From: Burkholderiales bacterium 67-32
Lineage (GTDB): Bacteria > Pseudomonadota > Gammaproteobacteria > Burkholderiales > Burkholderiaceae_B
DNA length: 64,000 nucleotides
Assembly: GCA_001898625.1 (NCBI GenBank)
Contig: MKUP01000033.1
Coordinates: 117,196-181,195 of the forward strand
Direction of reading: 5' to 3'
The translations under genes were made by a program, and so were the position numbers. Within the stretch, counting starts at the first letter, position 1; the number at the start of each line of letters is the position of its first letter. The notes under the pieces were generated by a model. That model did not search any database, was not told the origin of the DNA, and saw only the letters and a program-made list of their open reading frames with translations. Shown piece by piece: positions 50,149 through 58,864 of the stretch.

Positions 50149-50956
50149 CCTTGTCTCCTGGCAATGAAAAGAGGGGCCATTGGTAAGGCAGCGGCTCCCG
50201 CGCCAACAGCCTTCGGGCTGCGTCCGCGTGATAGCTCGTGGAGTAGGCGATGGCCTGCGCCGATGTCTCCGTATCGCACATCGAGTCAAGATCGGCGGAG
50301 AGGGACCTGGCCAGGGCCGCCTTGGTCATGGCAAACGCACTGCGCGGCAGCCGGGTCAGCGCCTGTGCGATCATTTCGGCGCGATGGTCAAGCGCGTCGG
50401 GCGAAACGACTTCGCTGGCAATGCCCAGTTGCAACGCTTCCTCCGCACCGATTTCGCGGTTCGAATACAGCAGCGCCTTGGCGCGCGTCCATCCCACGAT
50501 GCGCGGCAGCGTGAACAACGAGCACAGGTCGGGCACCAGGCCGATGCGCAGGAACGACATGGCAAGCCGGACCCGGTCCGTAGCGACCACCAGGTCGGCC
50601 GCCAGCACCAGGCTGCAGCCCGCACCATAGGCGCATCCGTCCACCGCCATGACCACCGGCTTGGGGAGTTCCAGCAGGCGGCGCGCGCCGTCCGTGGCGG
50701 AAAGAATCCGGTCGCGGCCCGCCTCGGCGTCCAGCTCGCCGGGGCGCATGTCCGCGATGTCGCCCCCGGCACAGAAATGGCCGCCCTCCGCGCGCACCAG
50801 CACCGCCCGGACGCACTCGTCGCTCTCGGCGCGATCGAACGATCGCCAGAGTTCGTCGCGCATGGCTCGATTCATGGCATTGCGCTTTTCCGGCCGCGCC
50901 AAGGTGATGGACGCAACGTGCCCATCGACGCGATAGTGAACGAATGACTGGTTCAT
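50123..50956 (-). CDS. Enoyl-CoA hydratase/isomerase (crotonase fold)
   Basis: 277 residues. Crotonase oxyanion features: HFCAGGDIADM (60-70) and VDGCAYGAGCSL (105-116); MSFLRIGLVPDLCSLFTLPRIVG has Asp143 at the catalytic-acid position, as in PaaG-like isomerases, instead of Glu. It could hydrate or isomerise unsaturated acyl-CoA. ATG at 50956 (GAGAGG upstream) begins the first strand. It follows the LysR gene by 13 bases, unusual since that regulator is on the same strand. Confidence 0.88.
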   Translation of the reverse strand: MNQSFVHYRVDGHVASITLARPEKRNAMNRAMRDELWRSFDRAESDECVRAVLVRAEGGHFCAGGDIADMRPGELDAEAGRDRILSATDGARRLLELPKPVVMAVDGCAYGAGCSLVLAADLVVATDRVRLAMSFLRIGLVPDLCSLFTLPRIVGWTRAKALLYSNREIGAEEALQLGIASEVVSPDALDHRAEMIAQALTRLPRSAFAMTKAALARSLSADLDSMCDTETSAQAIAYSTSYHADAARRLLAREPLPYQWPLFSLPGDKDADNPDAR

Positions 50957-50969
50957 CGGTGGGGGCCTC

Positions 50970-51872
50970 TCAATCCTCTTGGCGGGACAGCCGCTTCCTG
51001 GCGAGCGCGATGAAGCGCTCCCGCAGCCGGGATTCGACGCTGCCATTCCATGCAAGCGCCAGCGTCAAGGTAAGCGGGCCCGCCGGTCCGGCCAACGGCC
51101 GGAATGCGACTTGTTTCATCTTGATGTTCTTCGACGAAGAAGGCACGAGCGCCACCCCCATCCCGCTCGATACGAGCATGATCATGCTGGGTATGTCACC
51201 CACTTCCTGGACGACGCGGGGATGGAAGCCCGCGTCATTGCAAAGGCGGGTGATGCGGTGCGAGAGCGAGGAGTCCAGGGCGCGGCCGAACGTGATCAAC
51301 GGTTCGCCGGCCAACCGGGCGATGTCTATCTTTTCGCGCTGGGCCAGCGGGTGGCCCACCGGAAGCGCCACGACCAGGTGTTCCCTGACGAAAGGCAGCA
51401 GCTCGATGTCAGGTGAGGCGACGGGCGGCCGCACGATGCCCAGATCCAGTTTTCCCTGAAGGATGGCCTCCACTTGCTGGGGCGTCAGCATGCTGTCGTG
51501 CAGCTCCAGCTGGACCTGGGGATACTGGCTGCGGTAGTCGGCGAGCAGCCGCGGCAGTTCGGAGTAAATGGCCGAATTGGTAAAGCCCAGGCTGAGCCTG
51601 CCCATCTGCCCCGCGTCGGCGCGTATGGCCGTGTCGCGAGCGCGCTCGGCCGCTCTCAGGATATCCCGGGCTTCGGGAAGAAAGGCGCGGCCGGCGTCCG
51701 TCAGTTCCACATGCCGTTTGGTGCGGACGAACAGCGCGACGCCCAGGGATTCCTCCAGAAGCCGGATCTGCCGCGACAACGGCGATTGGGCAATGTGCAC
51801 ACGCTCGGCCGCCCGACCGAAGTGGAGCTCTTCGGCAACGGCAAGAAAATAACGGAGTTGTCTCAAATCCAT
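50970..51872 (-). CDS. LysR-type regulator, CatR/BenM-like group
   Basis: 300 residues: MDLRQLRYFLAVAEELHFGRAAERVHIAQSPLSRQIRLLEESLGV is the HTH typical of the CatM/BenM/CatR class; the effector domain carries GRLSLGFTNSAIYSELPRL, DLGIVRPPV, and SSGMGVALVPSS. Those regulators respond to muconate or benzoate. It sits inside the minus-strand operon between hydratase and CoA transferase genes, in line with it, so it may be autoactivated from within. ATG at 51872 aligns to the family. Confidence 0.9.
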   Translation of the reverse strand: MDLRQLRYFLAVAEELHFGRAAERVHIAQSPLSRQIRLLEESLGVALFVRTKRHVELTDAGRAFLPEARDILRAAERARDTAIRADAGQMGRLSLGFTNSAIYSELPRLLADYRSQYPQVQLELHDSMLTPQQVEAILQGKLDLGIVRPPVASPDIELLPFVREHLVVALPVGHPLAQREKIDIARLAGEPLITFGRALDSSLSHRITRLCNDAGFHPRVVQEVGDIPSMIMLVSSGMGVALVPSSSKNIKMKQVAFRPLAGPAGPLTLTLALAWNGSVESRLRERFIALARKRLSRQED

Positions 51873-51899
51873 GGCCGGCGCGGTTCCCGTGAACATTTG

Positions 51900-53348
51900 C
51901 TAGGACGACCACCGCGGCAGGCTTGCTCCCAATGGCAGGGGAGGATTGCTCCAGAAGGCAGGAGTACTCGAGAACCGGGTGATCGGAGCAAGATAATCGA
52001 GCTTCCCGAACGGGCTGTCCATCTGCAGCACGTCCGGCTCCAGCGGCGCTGCCGGTGCGCCGCCCTCCACCAGCCCCATGTCCTGGACCCACATGCACGT
52101 CCGGGCCAGCGCCAGGCTGACGCGATAACTGCCCCCTTCGGCCGCGCGGCGCCGCAGCGCGGCCAGCACGCCCGCGGCGCCCAGGTAGGCCGTGGTGTAG
52201 TCCGCCACCAGGGTGGTGGGCGGCAGGCGAGGAGAATCGGGCCCGCCCTCCACCCAGCTGATGCCCGTCGTCGACTGGGCATTGTGGTCGAATCCCACAC
52301 GGTGCGCCCATGGCCCACCGGCATCGCCATAGGCGCTCAATTCGACGTAGACCAAGCCGGGATGGCCGGCGATCATGTTTTCGAACGACAGCCCCCGCCG
52401 CGCAAGACTGCCGGGGCTGTACGACTGCACGACGACGTCCGCGCCGGCGATCAGTTCGCGGACGGTGGCCTGGTCCCGTGGCGTATCGAGATCGAGGAAG
52501 GCACTGCGTTTGCCGAAGCCGGTATCCAGCATGAAGTTCAGCGGATCCGTCTGAGTCGGAGCGGAAATGCGCAGGACGTCGGCACCTTGCTCCGCGAGCG
52601 TCCGGGTCAACCCCGGACCGGCAAGAATGTGGCTCAAGTCCAGTACCCTCAGCCCGGCCAACGGCCGCGGACCGGTCGGACGCCACAACCGGGGAGTGCC
52701 CCGCGCCGACCGTTCGATATGGACCACGGGGAGTCTCGACAGGGCCCGGGCGTGCGGGTGGGCGCGCCATTCCTCCGGCGAACGGACCAGCGACACCGGC
52801 AGGTTGGCCGCGATGCACGCATCCTCGAGCTCCTGGCCGGACCAGGCGGCGACCGCCTGCGCCACCGCATCCCGGTTGTTCGGGGCACCCAACAACGTCA
52901 GCAACTCGTTACGCAACTGCGGGCGGGTGAAAACCAGATACACCCACCGGCCGTCCCGCGTCCGGAAATAGCCATTGCCGGGCTCATTGAAGGTGAAATC
53001 GAAACCTATCGGATAACCGTTCTGCTTGAGGTATCGCGAAGGGTGCAGCGCATGCGCCGCCCGTCCGATCTCGACGGACACGTCCTGGCCGGCATGCCCC
53101 TGTTGCCTGGCCAGACTGGCCAGCGCGATTCCCTGCGCCGCCGCGGCGACCGCCATGGCGCCCGCCAGCCGGTGGGGGCTGTCGATGGCGGGGTCGGCCC
53201 CCGTTAGCGACACCTGGCCGCCGGCATCCGTTCGATCCAATCCCAGGACCGCCAGGCATGCGTCCAACTGCGCATCGGCAACCGGGTCGGCGTCGGGGCG
53301 CGCTCCCGCCGGAATCCGTTCGGCCCACGAGCTTGATTCGGACATCAT
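51900..53348 (-). CDS. Family III CoA-transferase, one-and-a-half-domain arrangement
   Basis: 482 residues (usual about 400). Residues 230-425 give the normal N-terminal order: PLAGLRVLDLSHILAGPGLTR, GADVLRIS, GKRSAFLDLDTP, ADVVVQSYSPG, then LVADYTTAYLGAAGVLAALRR with catalytic Asp383. But residues about 55-210 are an extra C-terminal-type half placed first (HRLAGAMAVAAAAQGIALASL, GQDVSVEIGRAAHAL, YFRTRDGRWVYLVF, LPVSLVRSPEEWRAHPHARAL). So it looks internally permuted or partly duplicated. Start at 53348 overlaps the synthetase gene by 4 bases (ATGA). It moves CoA between carboxylic acids. Confidence 0.85.
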   Translation of the reverse strand: MMSESSSWAERIPAGARPDADPVADAQLDACLAVLGLDRTDAGGQVSLTGADPAIDSPHRLAGAMAVAAAAQGIALASLARQQGHAGQDVSVEIGRAAHALHPSRYLKQNGYPIGFDFTFNEPGNGYFRTRDGRWVYLVFTRPQLRNELLTLLGAPNNRDAVAQAVAAWSGQELEDACIAANLPVSLVRSPEEWRAHPHARALSRLPVVHIERSARGTPRLWRPTGPRPLAGLRVLDLSHILAGPGLTRTLAEQGADVLRISAPTQTDPLNFMLDTGFGKRSAFLDLDTPRDQATVRELIAGADVVVQSYSPGSLARRGLSFENMIAGHPGLVYVELSAYGDAGGPWAHRVGFDHNAQSTTGISWVEGGPDSPRLPPTTLVADYTTAYLGAAGVLAALRRRAAEGGSYRVSLALARTCMWVQDMGLVEGGAPAAPLEPDVLQMDSPFGKLDYLAPITRFSSTPAFWSNPPLPLGASLPRWSS

Positions 53349-54901
53349 GCATTCTCCACGCGGCGATCGCTGTCGTCGCCATATCGCCGCTTCAGCGTGA
53401 GCTTGTCGATCTTGCCCGCCCCGTTCTTGGGCAAGTCGTCCACGATGACGACCTTCGTCGGCTGCTTGTAGCGGGCGAGCCTGCCTTGCAGATGGGCCAT
53501 GATCCGACGTTCGTCCAGGCCACATCCGGGAACGGGGCTGATGACGGCACAGACGGTCTCGCCCCATTTCGGATGCGCAATTCCGATGACGGCGGATTCC
53601 AGCACATCCGGGTTCTCGGCCAGTTTGGCTTCGACTTCGGCGGCGTAGATGTTCTCGCCGCCGCTGACGATCATTTCCTTGATGCGTCCGGCCACGGTCA
53701 GGAAACCGTCACCGTCCAGCCGCCCCAGGTCGCCCGTTCGAAGCCATCCGTCTTCGAACGCGGCCGCCGATTCGGCGGGCTGGTCCCAATAGCCGAGCAT
53801 GACGTTGGGGCCCCGCATCTGGATCTCTCCGATCCCGTCGTTGCCGGCGGCCGCGATGCGGACGTCGCCGAACATGGGCGCCTGGCCAGCCGTCATCGCC
53901 TTGGCGGCGGGTGCGCCCGGGGCCAGGGCGGTCACCAGCGGCGCAGCCTCGGTCAAGCCATAGCGCTGGATCACGGCGATGCCCCGGTCGTGGTAGCGCT
54001 TGATCAATGCATCGGAAACGGGAGCACCCCCTACGATGATGCCGCGCAGGCTGGACAGGTCGGCACGGTGGAAGTCATCCTGTTCCGCAAGGAACTGGTA
54101 CATGGCCGGTACGCCGGCAATGATGGAGATGCGCTCCGAGGCGATGCGCCCGATGATGCTGCCGGGGTCGAACGATTTCTCCAGGTGGATCGTCGCACCG
54201 CGCAAGAAACTTTCCATCACCGTCGAGACCGGGGCCGCGTGGAACAGGGGCGCGGAAACAAGCACCTTGTCGGTAGGCAGCCCACCCTGGATAAGGATGG
54301 TGTTGAGGGTATTCCAGAAGATGTTGCCATGGCTCAGCATGACGCCCTTGGGGCGGCCCGTGCTGCCCGAGGTGTAGAGCAGCCAGGCCGGCTCGCCCCA
54401 TCCGGCCTGCCGATGGCTAGCGCGGGCGTCCGGCGCGGCGGAGCAGGCCTGGGCGAATTCATCGCCGCCTTCCCTGTCCGAACGCAGGAAAAGACTGCAA
54501 CCGGTCTGCCGCGCCACCTCCGCCTGGATGGGCGAAAATTCCGCGCCATGGATCAGCAGCGTGGCGCTGCAATCCCGTACCATCGCCACCACCTCGGGCG
54601 TGCTTAGCCGGAAATTCAGCGGAACGAAGATCGCTCCTATGCTGGCGGCGGCGAACATCGTCACCAGGAAGCGCACGTCGTTGAAATCCAGCAGCGCTAC
54701 GCGGTCGCCCGGCCGCACCCCCGCCGCGAGCATCCAGGCCGCCAGGCCTTGCGCCATCCGGTGCATGTGTCCATATGTCCAGTTCTCCGTCTCCTCCCCC
54801 CTCCCCCAATAGACCACCGACAGGGCATCGGGGCTTCTTTCCGCATGCTTGGCGAGCCAATGCTGGAGATTCGGATCGGGCATCGCCCACGAGTGTTTCA
54901 T
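53345..54901 (-). CDS. AMP-forming acyl-CoA synthetase
   Basis: 518 residues, ANL superfamily: LLYTSGSTGRPKGVMLSHGN, QRYGLTEAAPL, EIQMRGPNVMLGYWDQPAES, TVAGRIKEMIVSGGENIYAAEVE and the C-terminal GAGKIDKLTLK lysine. It begins the CoA pathway by activating a carboxylic acid. ATG at 54901 is overlapped by 4 bases with the preceding lyase gene (ATGA). Together with the CoA transferase this gives two ways to load CoA onto the substrate. Confidence 0.92.
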   Translation of the reverse strand: MKHSWAMPDPNLQHWLAKHAERSPDALSVVYWGRGEETENWTYGHMHRMAQGLAAWMLAAGVRPGDRVALLDFNDVRFLVTMFAAASIGAIFVPLNFRLSTPEVVAMVRDCSATLLIHGAEFSPIQAEVARQTGCSLFLRSDREGGDEFAQACSAAPDARASHRQAGWGEPAWLLYTSGSTGRPKGVMLSHGNIFWNTLNTILIQGGLPTDKVLVSAPLFHAAPVSTVMESFLRGATIHLEKSFDPGSIIGRIASERISIIAGVPAMYQFLAEQDDFHRADLSSLRGIIVGGAPVSDALIKRYHDRGIAVIQRYGLTEAAPLVTALAPGAPAAKAMTAGQAPMFGDVRIAAAGNDGIGEIQMRGPNVMLGYWDQPAESAAAFEDGWLRTGDLGRLDGDGFLTVAGRIKEMIVSGGENIYAAEVEAKLAENPDVLESAVIGIAHPKWGETVCAVISPVPGCGLDERRIMAHLQGRLARYKQPTKVVIVDDLPKNGAGKIDKLTLKRRYGDDSDRRVENA

Positions 54902-56280
54902 GCTGGCCGGCCTTCCGAGGTACGTGCGGGAAAGCGCCCGTCTGCCGCGAGCAGACCGTCGACCATGGCGAGCGTGCTGCCCAGGTAGGATCCCGGGCTG
55001 CACAGCCGTCTGATGCCCTCCTCGCCACCCAGCGCGTCGCGCATATCCGCCTGTCCGGCCAGGATTTCCCAAAGCGGCCGCGCGCTTTCCGCCGCCTGCT
55101 TGCAGGCATCGTAGACGCGCTCATGGGCAGCCTGCCGGCCCAATGCTTCGGCGGCGGCCATCATGACGGCTTCCGCCACGATCAGCCCGTCGGTCAGATC
55201 CAGGTTCCGGCGCATGCGCGACTTATCGACGGTCAGGCCTTCGAGCATGAAGATCGCGTTCGCGCAGGCGCCCGAGGCCAGAACGAAGCTTTGCGGAATG
55301 GCCAGCCATTCCGCTTGCCAGGGGCCGGTCGAACGCTCGAAGTCGTGCACGGCCGCATCGAACATCAGGGCGGCGTTCTGACGTACCGCCTTGGCATTCG
55401 CGATGATCACCTCGCACGAAATGGGGTTGCGTTTCTGCGGCATCGTGCTGGATGCGCCCCGGCCGGGAACGAACGGCTCGGCCACTTCGCCGAACTCGTT
55501 GGCCATCATGAGCGATACGTCGGTGGCGATCTTGGCGAGCGACCCCGTCAGCAGGGCCAGCAAGCCGACCGCTTCGGCCAGGTTGTCGCGCGCCACGTGC
55601 CAGGTGATCGAGGGAATGCCGAGGTCCAGTTCCTCGCACAGTGCGCGCTGGACTTGCAGGCCATGCTCCCCCAGCGATGCGAGCGTACCGGCCGCGCCCG
55701 AAAAGGACCCCACCAGCAGCCTGGGCTTGAGTTCCTGCAGCCTGGCCATGTGGCGGTCGAACATCGACAGCCACACCGCCGCCTTGTAGCCGAACGTGAT
55801 GGGCAGCGCGTGCTGCAAATGCGTGCGCCCCGCCAGCAGCGTCTCGCGATGTTCGCCAGCCATGCGCGCGAGCACGGTCCGAAGCGTGGCGATCTGCTCC
55901 TCTGTCAGCCGCAACGCCTGCCGAAGCTGCAGGACCAGCGCGGTGTCCATGATGTCCTGCGTCGTGGCGCCCCAATGCACGTAGCGTCCCGCGTCTCCCG
56001 CCGCTTCGGACAATTGCCTGACGAGGGGGAGGATGGGGTAGCCGACGATCAGCGTCTCGCGCGCCAGGCGGTCGACGTCGGCAGTGAAGGCGTCCGCCGC
56101 GCGGGTGATGTCGGCGGCCGCTTGGGCGGGGATGATACCGACGCGAGCTTGCGCCCGGGCCAATGCCGCTTCGACCTCTGCGTAGCGGCCGATCAGGGCG
56201 TCATCGCAGAAAACCCCACGCATGTCCGCCGTGCCGAACATGTCGCCGAAGATCCGCGAATCGATGGGAGTCGTGTTCAT
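54898..56280 (-). CDS. Fumarase-superfamily lyase, PcaB / adenylosuccinate-lyase type
   Basis: 460 residues. Three conserved blocks: WGATTQDIMD (103-112), GRTHLQHALPITFG (151-164) and the signature GASSTMPQKRNP (275-286) with the catalytic-loop Ser, plus helical core; length suits 3-carboxy-cis,cis-muconate cycloisomerase (PcaB). These enzymes form or open C-O, C-N or lactone bonds by anti-elimination. In a CoA pathway it may eliminate or cyclise a polycarboxylic intermediate. ATG at 56280 is preferred to one 6 codons upstream. Overlaps the synthetase by 4 bases. Confidence 0.86.
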   Translation of the reverse strand: MNTTPIDSRIFGDMFGTADMRGVFCDDALIGRYAEVEAALARAQARVGIIPAQAAADITRAADAFTADVDRLARETLIVGYPILPLVRQLSEAAGDAGRYVHWGATTQDIMDTALVLQLRQALRLTEEQIATLRTVLARMAGEHRETLLAGRTHLQHALPITFGYKAAVWLSMFDRHMARLQELKPRLLVGSFSGAAGTLASLGEHGLQVQRALCEELDLGIPSITWHVARDNLAEAVGLLALLTGSLAKIATDVSLMMANEFGEVAEPFVPGRGASSTMPQKRNPISCEVIIANAKAVRQNAALMFDAAVHDFERSTGPWQAEWLAIPQSFVLASGACANAIFMLEGLTVDKSRMRRNLDLTDGLIVAEAVMMAAAEALGRQAAHERVYDACKQAAESARPLWEILAGQADMRDALGGEEGIRRLCSPGSYLGSTLAMVDGLLAADGRFPARTSEGRPA

Positions 56281-56310
56281 GCTTGTATCTCTATCCATTG
56301 TCCGTGGGCC

Positions 56311-57222
56311 TCAGATCGGATCCCAACTGAATACGTCGGCGGAACGGTCGAGCGCGTAGAAGCCGGAACGCATGGCAGGTATGGCATGCTCGGCGATCGC
56401 CTCGGGCGTCCATCCTTCGCTGCGCTGCACCGAGCGAAGCGGACGGTTCTGGCTGATCAGGAAGAGCTCATTGGCGCGCACGGCGAATATCTGCCCGGTC
56501 ACGTCGCTGGCGGCATCCGAACCCAGATAGACGATCATGGGAGCGATCTTGGCGGTCTCCATGGTCTTGATCTTTTCGACCCGGGCCTGCTCCTGCGGCG
56601 TGTCCGCGGGAATGGAGCCGATGAGCCGGCTCCAGGCGAACGGACACACCGCGTTGGCGGTGACGCCGTAGCGCGCCATATCCAAGGCCACCGATTTCGC
56701 CAGCGCCACGGCACCCAGCTTGGCCGCCGCATAATTGGCCTGTCCGAAGTTGCCCACCAATGCCGAGGCCGAAGTCATGAATACGTAGCGGCCGCCATTG
56801 CGGGCCTTGAAGTGCGGCGCCGCCGCGCGGCTGACGTAGAACGAACCGTTCAGGTGCACGTCGACGACGGCCTTCCATTCCTCCACCGACATCTTGTGGA
56901 AGATGCGGTCACGGACGATGCCGGCATTGTTGACCACCACGTCGAGCTGCCCGAAGTGCCGGATCGCCGTGTCCACCATGTTGTGCGCCGAATCCCAATC
57001 CGACACCGAGTCGGTATTGGCAATGGCCTCTCCTCCCGCCGCGCCTATCTCACGGACGACCTCGGCGGCCGGGCCGGTGTCGGTCCCGCTGCCGTCCAGC
57101 GCCGTGCCCAGGTCGTTGACCACCACTTTCGCACCATGCGCGGCCATGGCCAACGCGATGTCGCGGCCGATACCCCGTCCCGCTCCCGTCACGAGCGCGA
57201 CTTTTCCATCCAGCATGCCCAT
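56311..57222 (-). CDS. SDR dehydrogenase, HSD17B4-like (hydroxyacyl-CoA)
   Basis: 303 residues. TGAGRGIG (12-19), the long cofactor loop with VVVNDLGTALDGSG, NNAGIVRDRIFHKMS, Ser151/153, Tyr164-x3-Lys168, and VTANAVCPF. The DLG...DGSG insertion is typical of peroxisomal multifunctional enzyme type 2 and of steroid/acyl-CoA SDRs. It probably oxidises a 3-hydroxyacyl-CoA made by the MaoC protein. ATG 57222 follows GAGGA. A C-terminal tail of about 50 residues follows the usual fold. Confidence 0.88.
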   Translation of the reverse strand: MGMLDGKVALVTGAGRGIGRDIALAMAAHGAKVVVNDLGTALDGSGTDTGPAAEVVREIGAAGGEAIANTDSVSDWDSAHNMVDTAIRHFGQLDVVVNNAGIVRDRIFHKMSVEEWKAVVDVHLNGSFYVSRAAAPHFKARNGGRYVFMTSASALVGNFGQANYAAAKLGAVALAKSVALDMARYGVTANAVCPFAWSRLIGSIPADTPQEQARVEKIKTMETAKIAPMIVYLGSDAASDVTGQIFAVRANELFLISQNRPLRSVQRSEGWTPEAIAEHAIPAMRSGFYALDRSADVFSWDPI

Positions 57223-57260
57223 TGTTTTTCCTCAGTCTTCAGATGATGTGGCAAGCGGCA

Positions 57261-58415
57261 TCAAAGCGTGCCCGCGCTGCCGAAAAGCGCCGTGCATTGG
57301 CTCGACAGCACGGCGCCATTGCCATGCGCCAGGCCGACGTCGCAGGAAGCAACCTGGCGCACGCCGCATTCCCCGCGTATCTGCCGCACAATCTCTATCA
57401 TGGCGAGCAAGCCGTACATGCCAGGGTGGCAGTACGACAGGCCGCCGCCATTGGTGTTGACGGGCAGGCGCCCGCCCGGAGCGATCGCGCCATCGGCGAC
57501 GAACGCTCCACCCTCCCCCTTCGCGCAGAAGCCCAGGTCCTCCAGGAACAGGATGGGCGTGATCGTGAAGGCATCGTAGAGCCCGAGCACGTCCACGTCG
57601 GCGGGCCCGAACCCGGCCATGGCGAAGGCACTTTGTCCCGATTGGACGGCGCAAGTGGTGGTCAGCTCGGGCATGTTCGAAATCGTGCCGTGCCCCAGTG
57701 CTTCGCCCACCCCCAGCACATAGACCGGAGGCTTGCGCAATGAACGGGCGCGCGCAGCCGAAGTCAGCACCATCGCACCGCCGCCATCCAGTACCAGACA
57801 GCAATCGCGCACCGTCAGCGGTTCCGAGACCATGCGCGACGACAACACCTGCTCGACGGAGAGCGGCTCTTTCTCCCAGGCCTTGGGGTTCAGGAGCGCC
57901 CATTGCCTGGCCGCCACGGCGACTTCCGCGAGATGCCTGCGAGTCGTCCCGTATTCATGCATGTGGCGCGAGGCGGCCAGGGCATAGGCGCTGGCCGGAA
58001 GCAGCGGTCTGAACGGATCCTCGTAGGGATTCGGGTCGGGACGAGATGCCGTGGCGCGCGATACCGATCGCTGGGTGCTGCCATAGGCGATCAAGGCGAC
58101 CTGACAGACGCCGGCTTCGATGGCCCGTACCGCATGGGCCACATGGGACATGAACGACGAACCGCCGATCTGCGTGCCATCGAAGCAGCTCGGCGATATG
58201 CCCAGGTACTCCGCCAGCATCATCGGCCCGAACCTGACCTGCGCGCTGGCGACGAACAGGCCGTCCACGTCCCGCAGCGACAAGCCCGCGTCCGCCAGGG
58301 CCCGCGTCGTGGCCTGGGCCATCAGATCCAGCGGCGTGGTGCCGGCCGCCATCTGACCGAGATCGGACTCCGCGATGCCGGCTACCGCCACGCGTCCGCG
58401 CATCGAACCATTCAT
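57261..58415 (-). CDS. Thiolase-superfamily protein lacking the nucleophilic cysteine
   Basis: 384 residues, SCP2-thiolase-like fold: VAGIAESDLGQMAAGTTPLDLMAQATTRALADAGL, an N-terminal DGTQIGGSSFMSHVAHAVRAI where the usual Cys is replaced by Gly-Gly-Ser-Ser (84-87), LGLYDAFTIT, NTNGGGLSYCHPG (320-332) and AHGNGAVLSSQ. Without the nucleophile thiolysis is unlikely; steroid aldolases such as Ltp2 have the same change and need a DUF35 partner. A DUF35 gene overlaps it by 4 bases. ATG at 58415 with GAGGAG. Retro-aldol cleavage of a beta-hydroxyacyl-CoA is the favoured, unproven role. Confidence 0.85.
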   Translation of the reverse strand: MNGSMRGRVAVAGIAESDLGQMAAGTTPLDLMAQATTRALADAGLSLRDVDGLFVASAQVRFGPMMLAEYLGISPSCFDGTQIGGSSFMSHVAHAVRAIEAGVCQVALIAYGSTQRSVSRATASRPDPNPYEDPFRPLLPASAYALAASRHMHEYGTTRRHLAEVAVAARQWALLNPKAWEKEPLSVEQVLSSRMVSEPLTVRDCCLVLDGGGAMVLTSAARARSLRKPPVYVLGVGEALGHGTISNMPELTTTCAVQSGQSAFAMAGFGPADVDVLGLYDAFTITPILFLEDLGFCAKGEGGAFVADGAIAPGGRLPVNTNGGGLSYCHPGMYGLLAMIEIVRQIRGECGVRQVASCDVGLAHGNGAVLSSQCTALFGSAGTL

Positions 58416-58864
58416 GGCTCGCGCTCCTCGCGGGGCGCCGGCGAAGCCGGCTGATCGACGTCGAATACCGGATAAGGCGGGCCTTCATCCGGACGATGGA
58501 CGCGCATCCGCACGCGCATACCGATCCTGACCTCCGAAGCCGGGGTGCCTTCGACCCGGCTCATCAGCCGGAACCCTTCGTCCATGTCGATGAGCGAGAC
58601 GTTCAGCGGCGCTTCACCGCGGTAATGAATCGTGGTCATGGCATGGACAGTGCCCGTCCCCGCCGAGATCTCCCATGCCAGGCCGCAGGCGCCCGTACCC
58701 GGAGCGGCCACCCGTGGATAGAAAACCGCGCGGCCGGTCTCGGACTCACGCTGGAACGCCAGCTTGCCTTGCTCGAGAAACGCCAGATAACGTCCGTATG
58801 GCGATTCTTCGGCCAGGCGATTCAGACTGTCATAGGCGTAGTCGTCTGCTTGGGGTCGGCTCAT
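58412..58864 (-). CDS. DUF35 OB-fold protein without zinc ribbon cysteines
   Basis: 150 residues. The OB-fold part is recognisable: GTVHAMTTIHYRG, NVSLIDMDEGFRLMSRVEG and GMRVRMRVHRPDEGPPYPVFDV. The preceding rubredoxin-like ribbon, usually with two CxxC pairs, is present in outline (RAVFYPRVAAPGTGACGLAW) but keeps only one cysteine. DUF35 domains bind the acyl-CoA side of thiolase-like enzymes. Gene overlaps the thiolase (58412-58415) and the SDR (58861-58864) by 4 bases each, so the three are strictly coupled. Confidence 0.82.
   Translation of the reverse strand: MSRPQADDYAYDSLNRLAEESPYGRYLAFLEQGKLAFQRESETGRAVFYPRVAAPGTGACGLAWEISAGTGTVHAMTTIHYRGEAPLNVSLIDMDEGFRLMSRVEGTPASEVRIGMRVRMRVHRPDEGPPYPVFDVDQPASPAPREEREP

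Noticed and set aside
51900..53348. Two separate CoA-transferase genes joined by sequencing error
   Set aside because: The frame is continuous over 482 codons with no internal stop, and a 4-base overlap ties its start to the upstream gene; a fused architecture is the simpler reading.
54775..57246. An 823-codon plus-strand frame
   Set aside because: Antisense to the lyase and SDR genes, which have complete motifs; composition typical of a shadow in GC-rich DNA.
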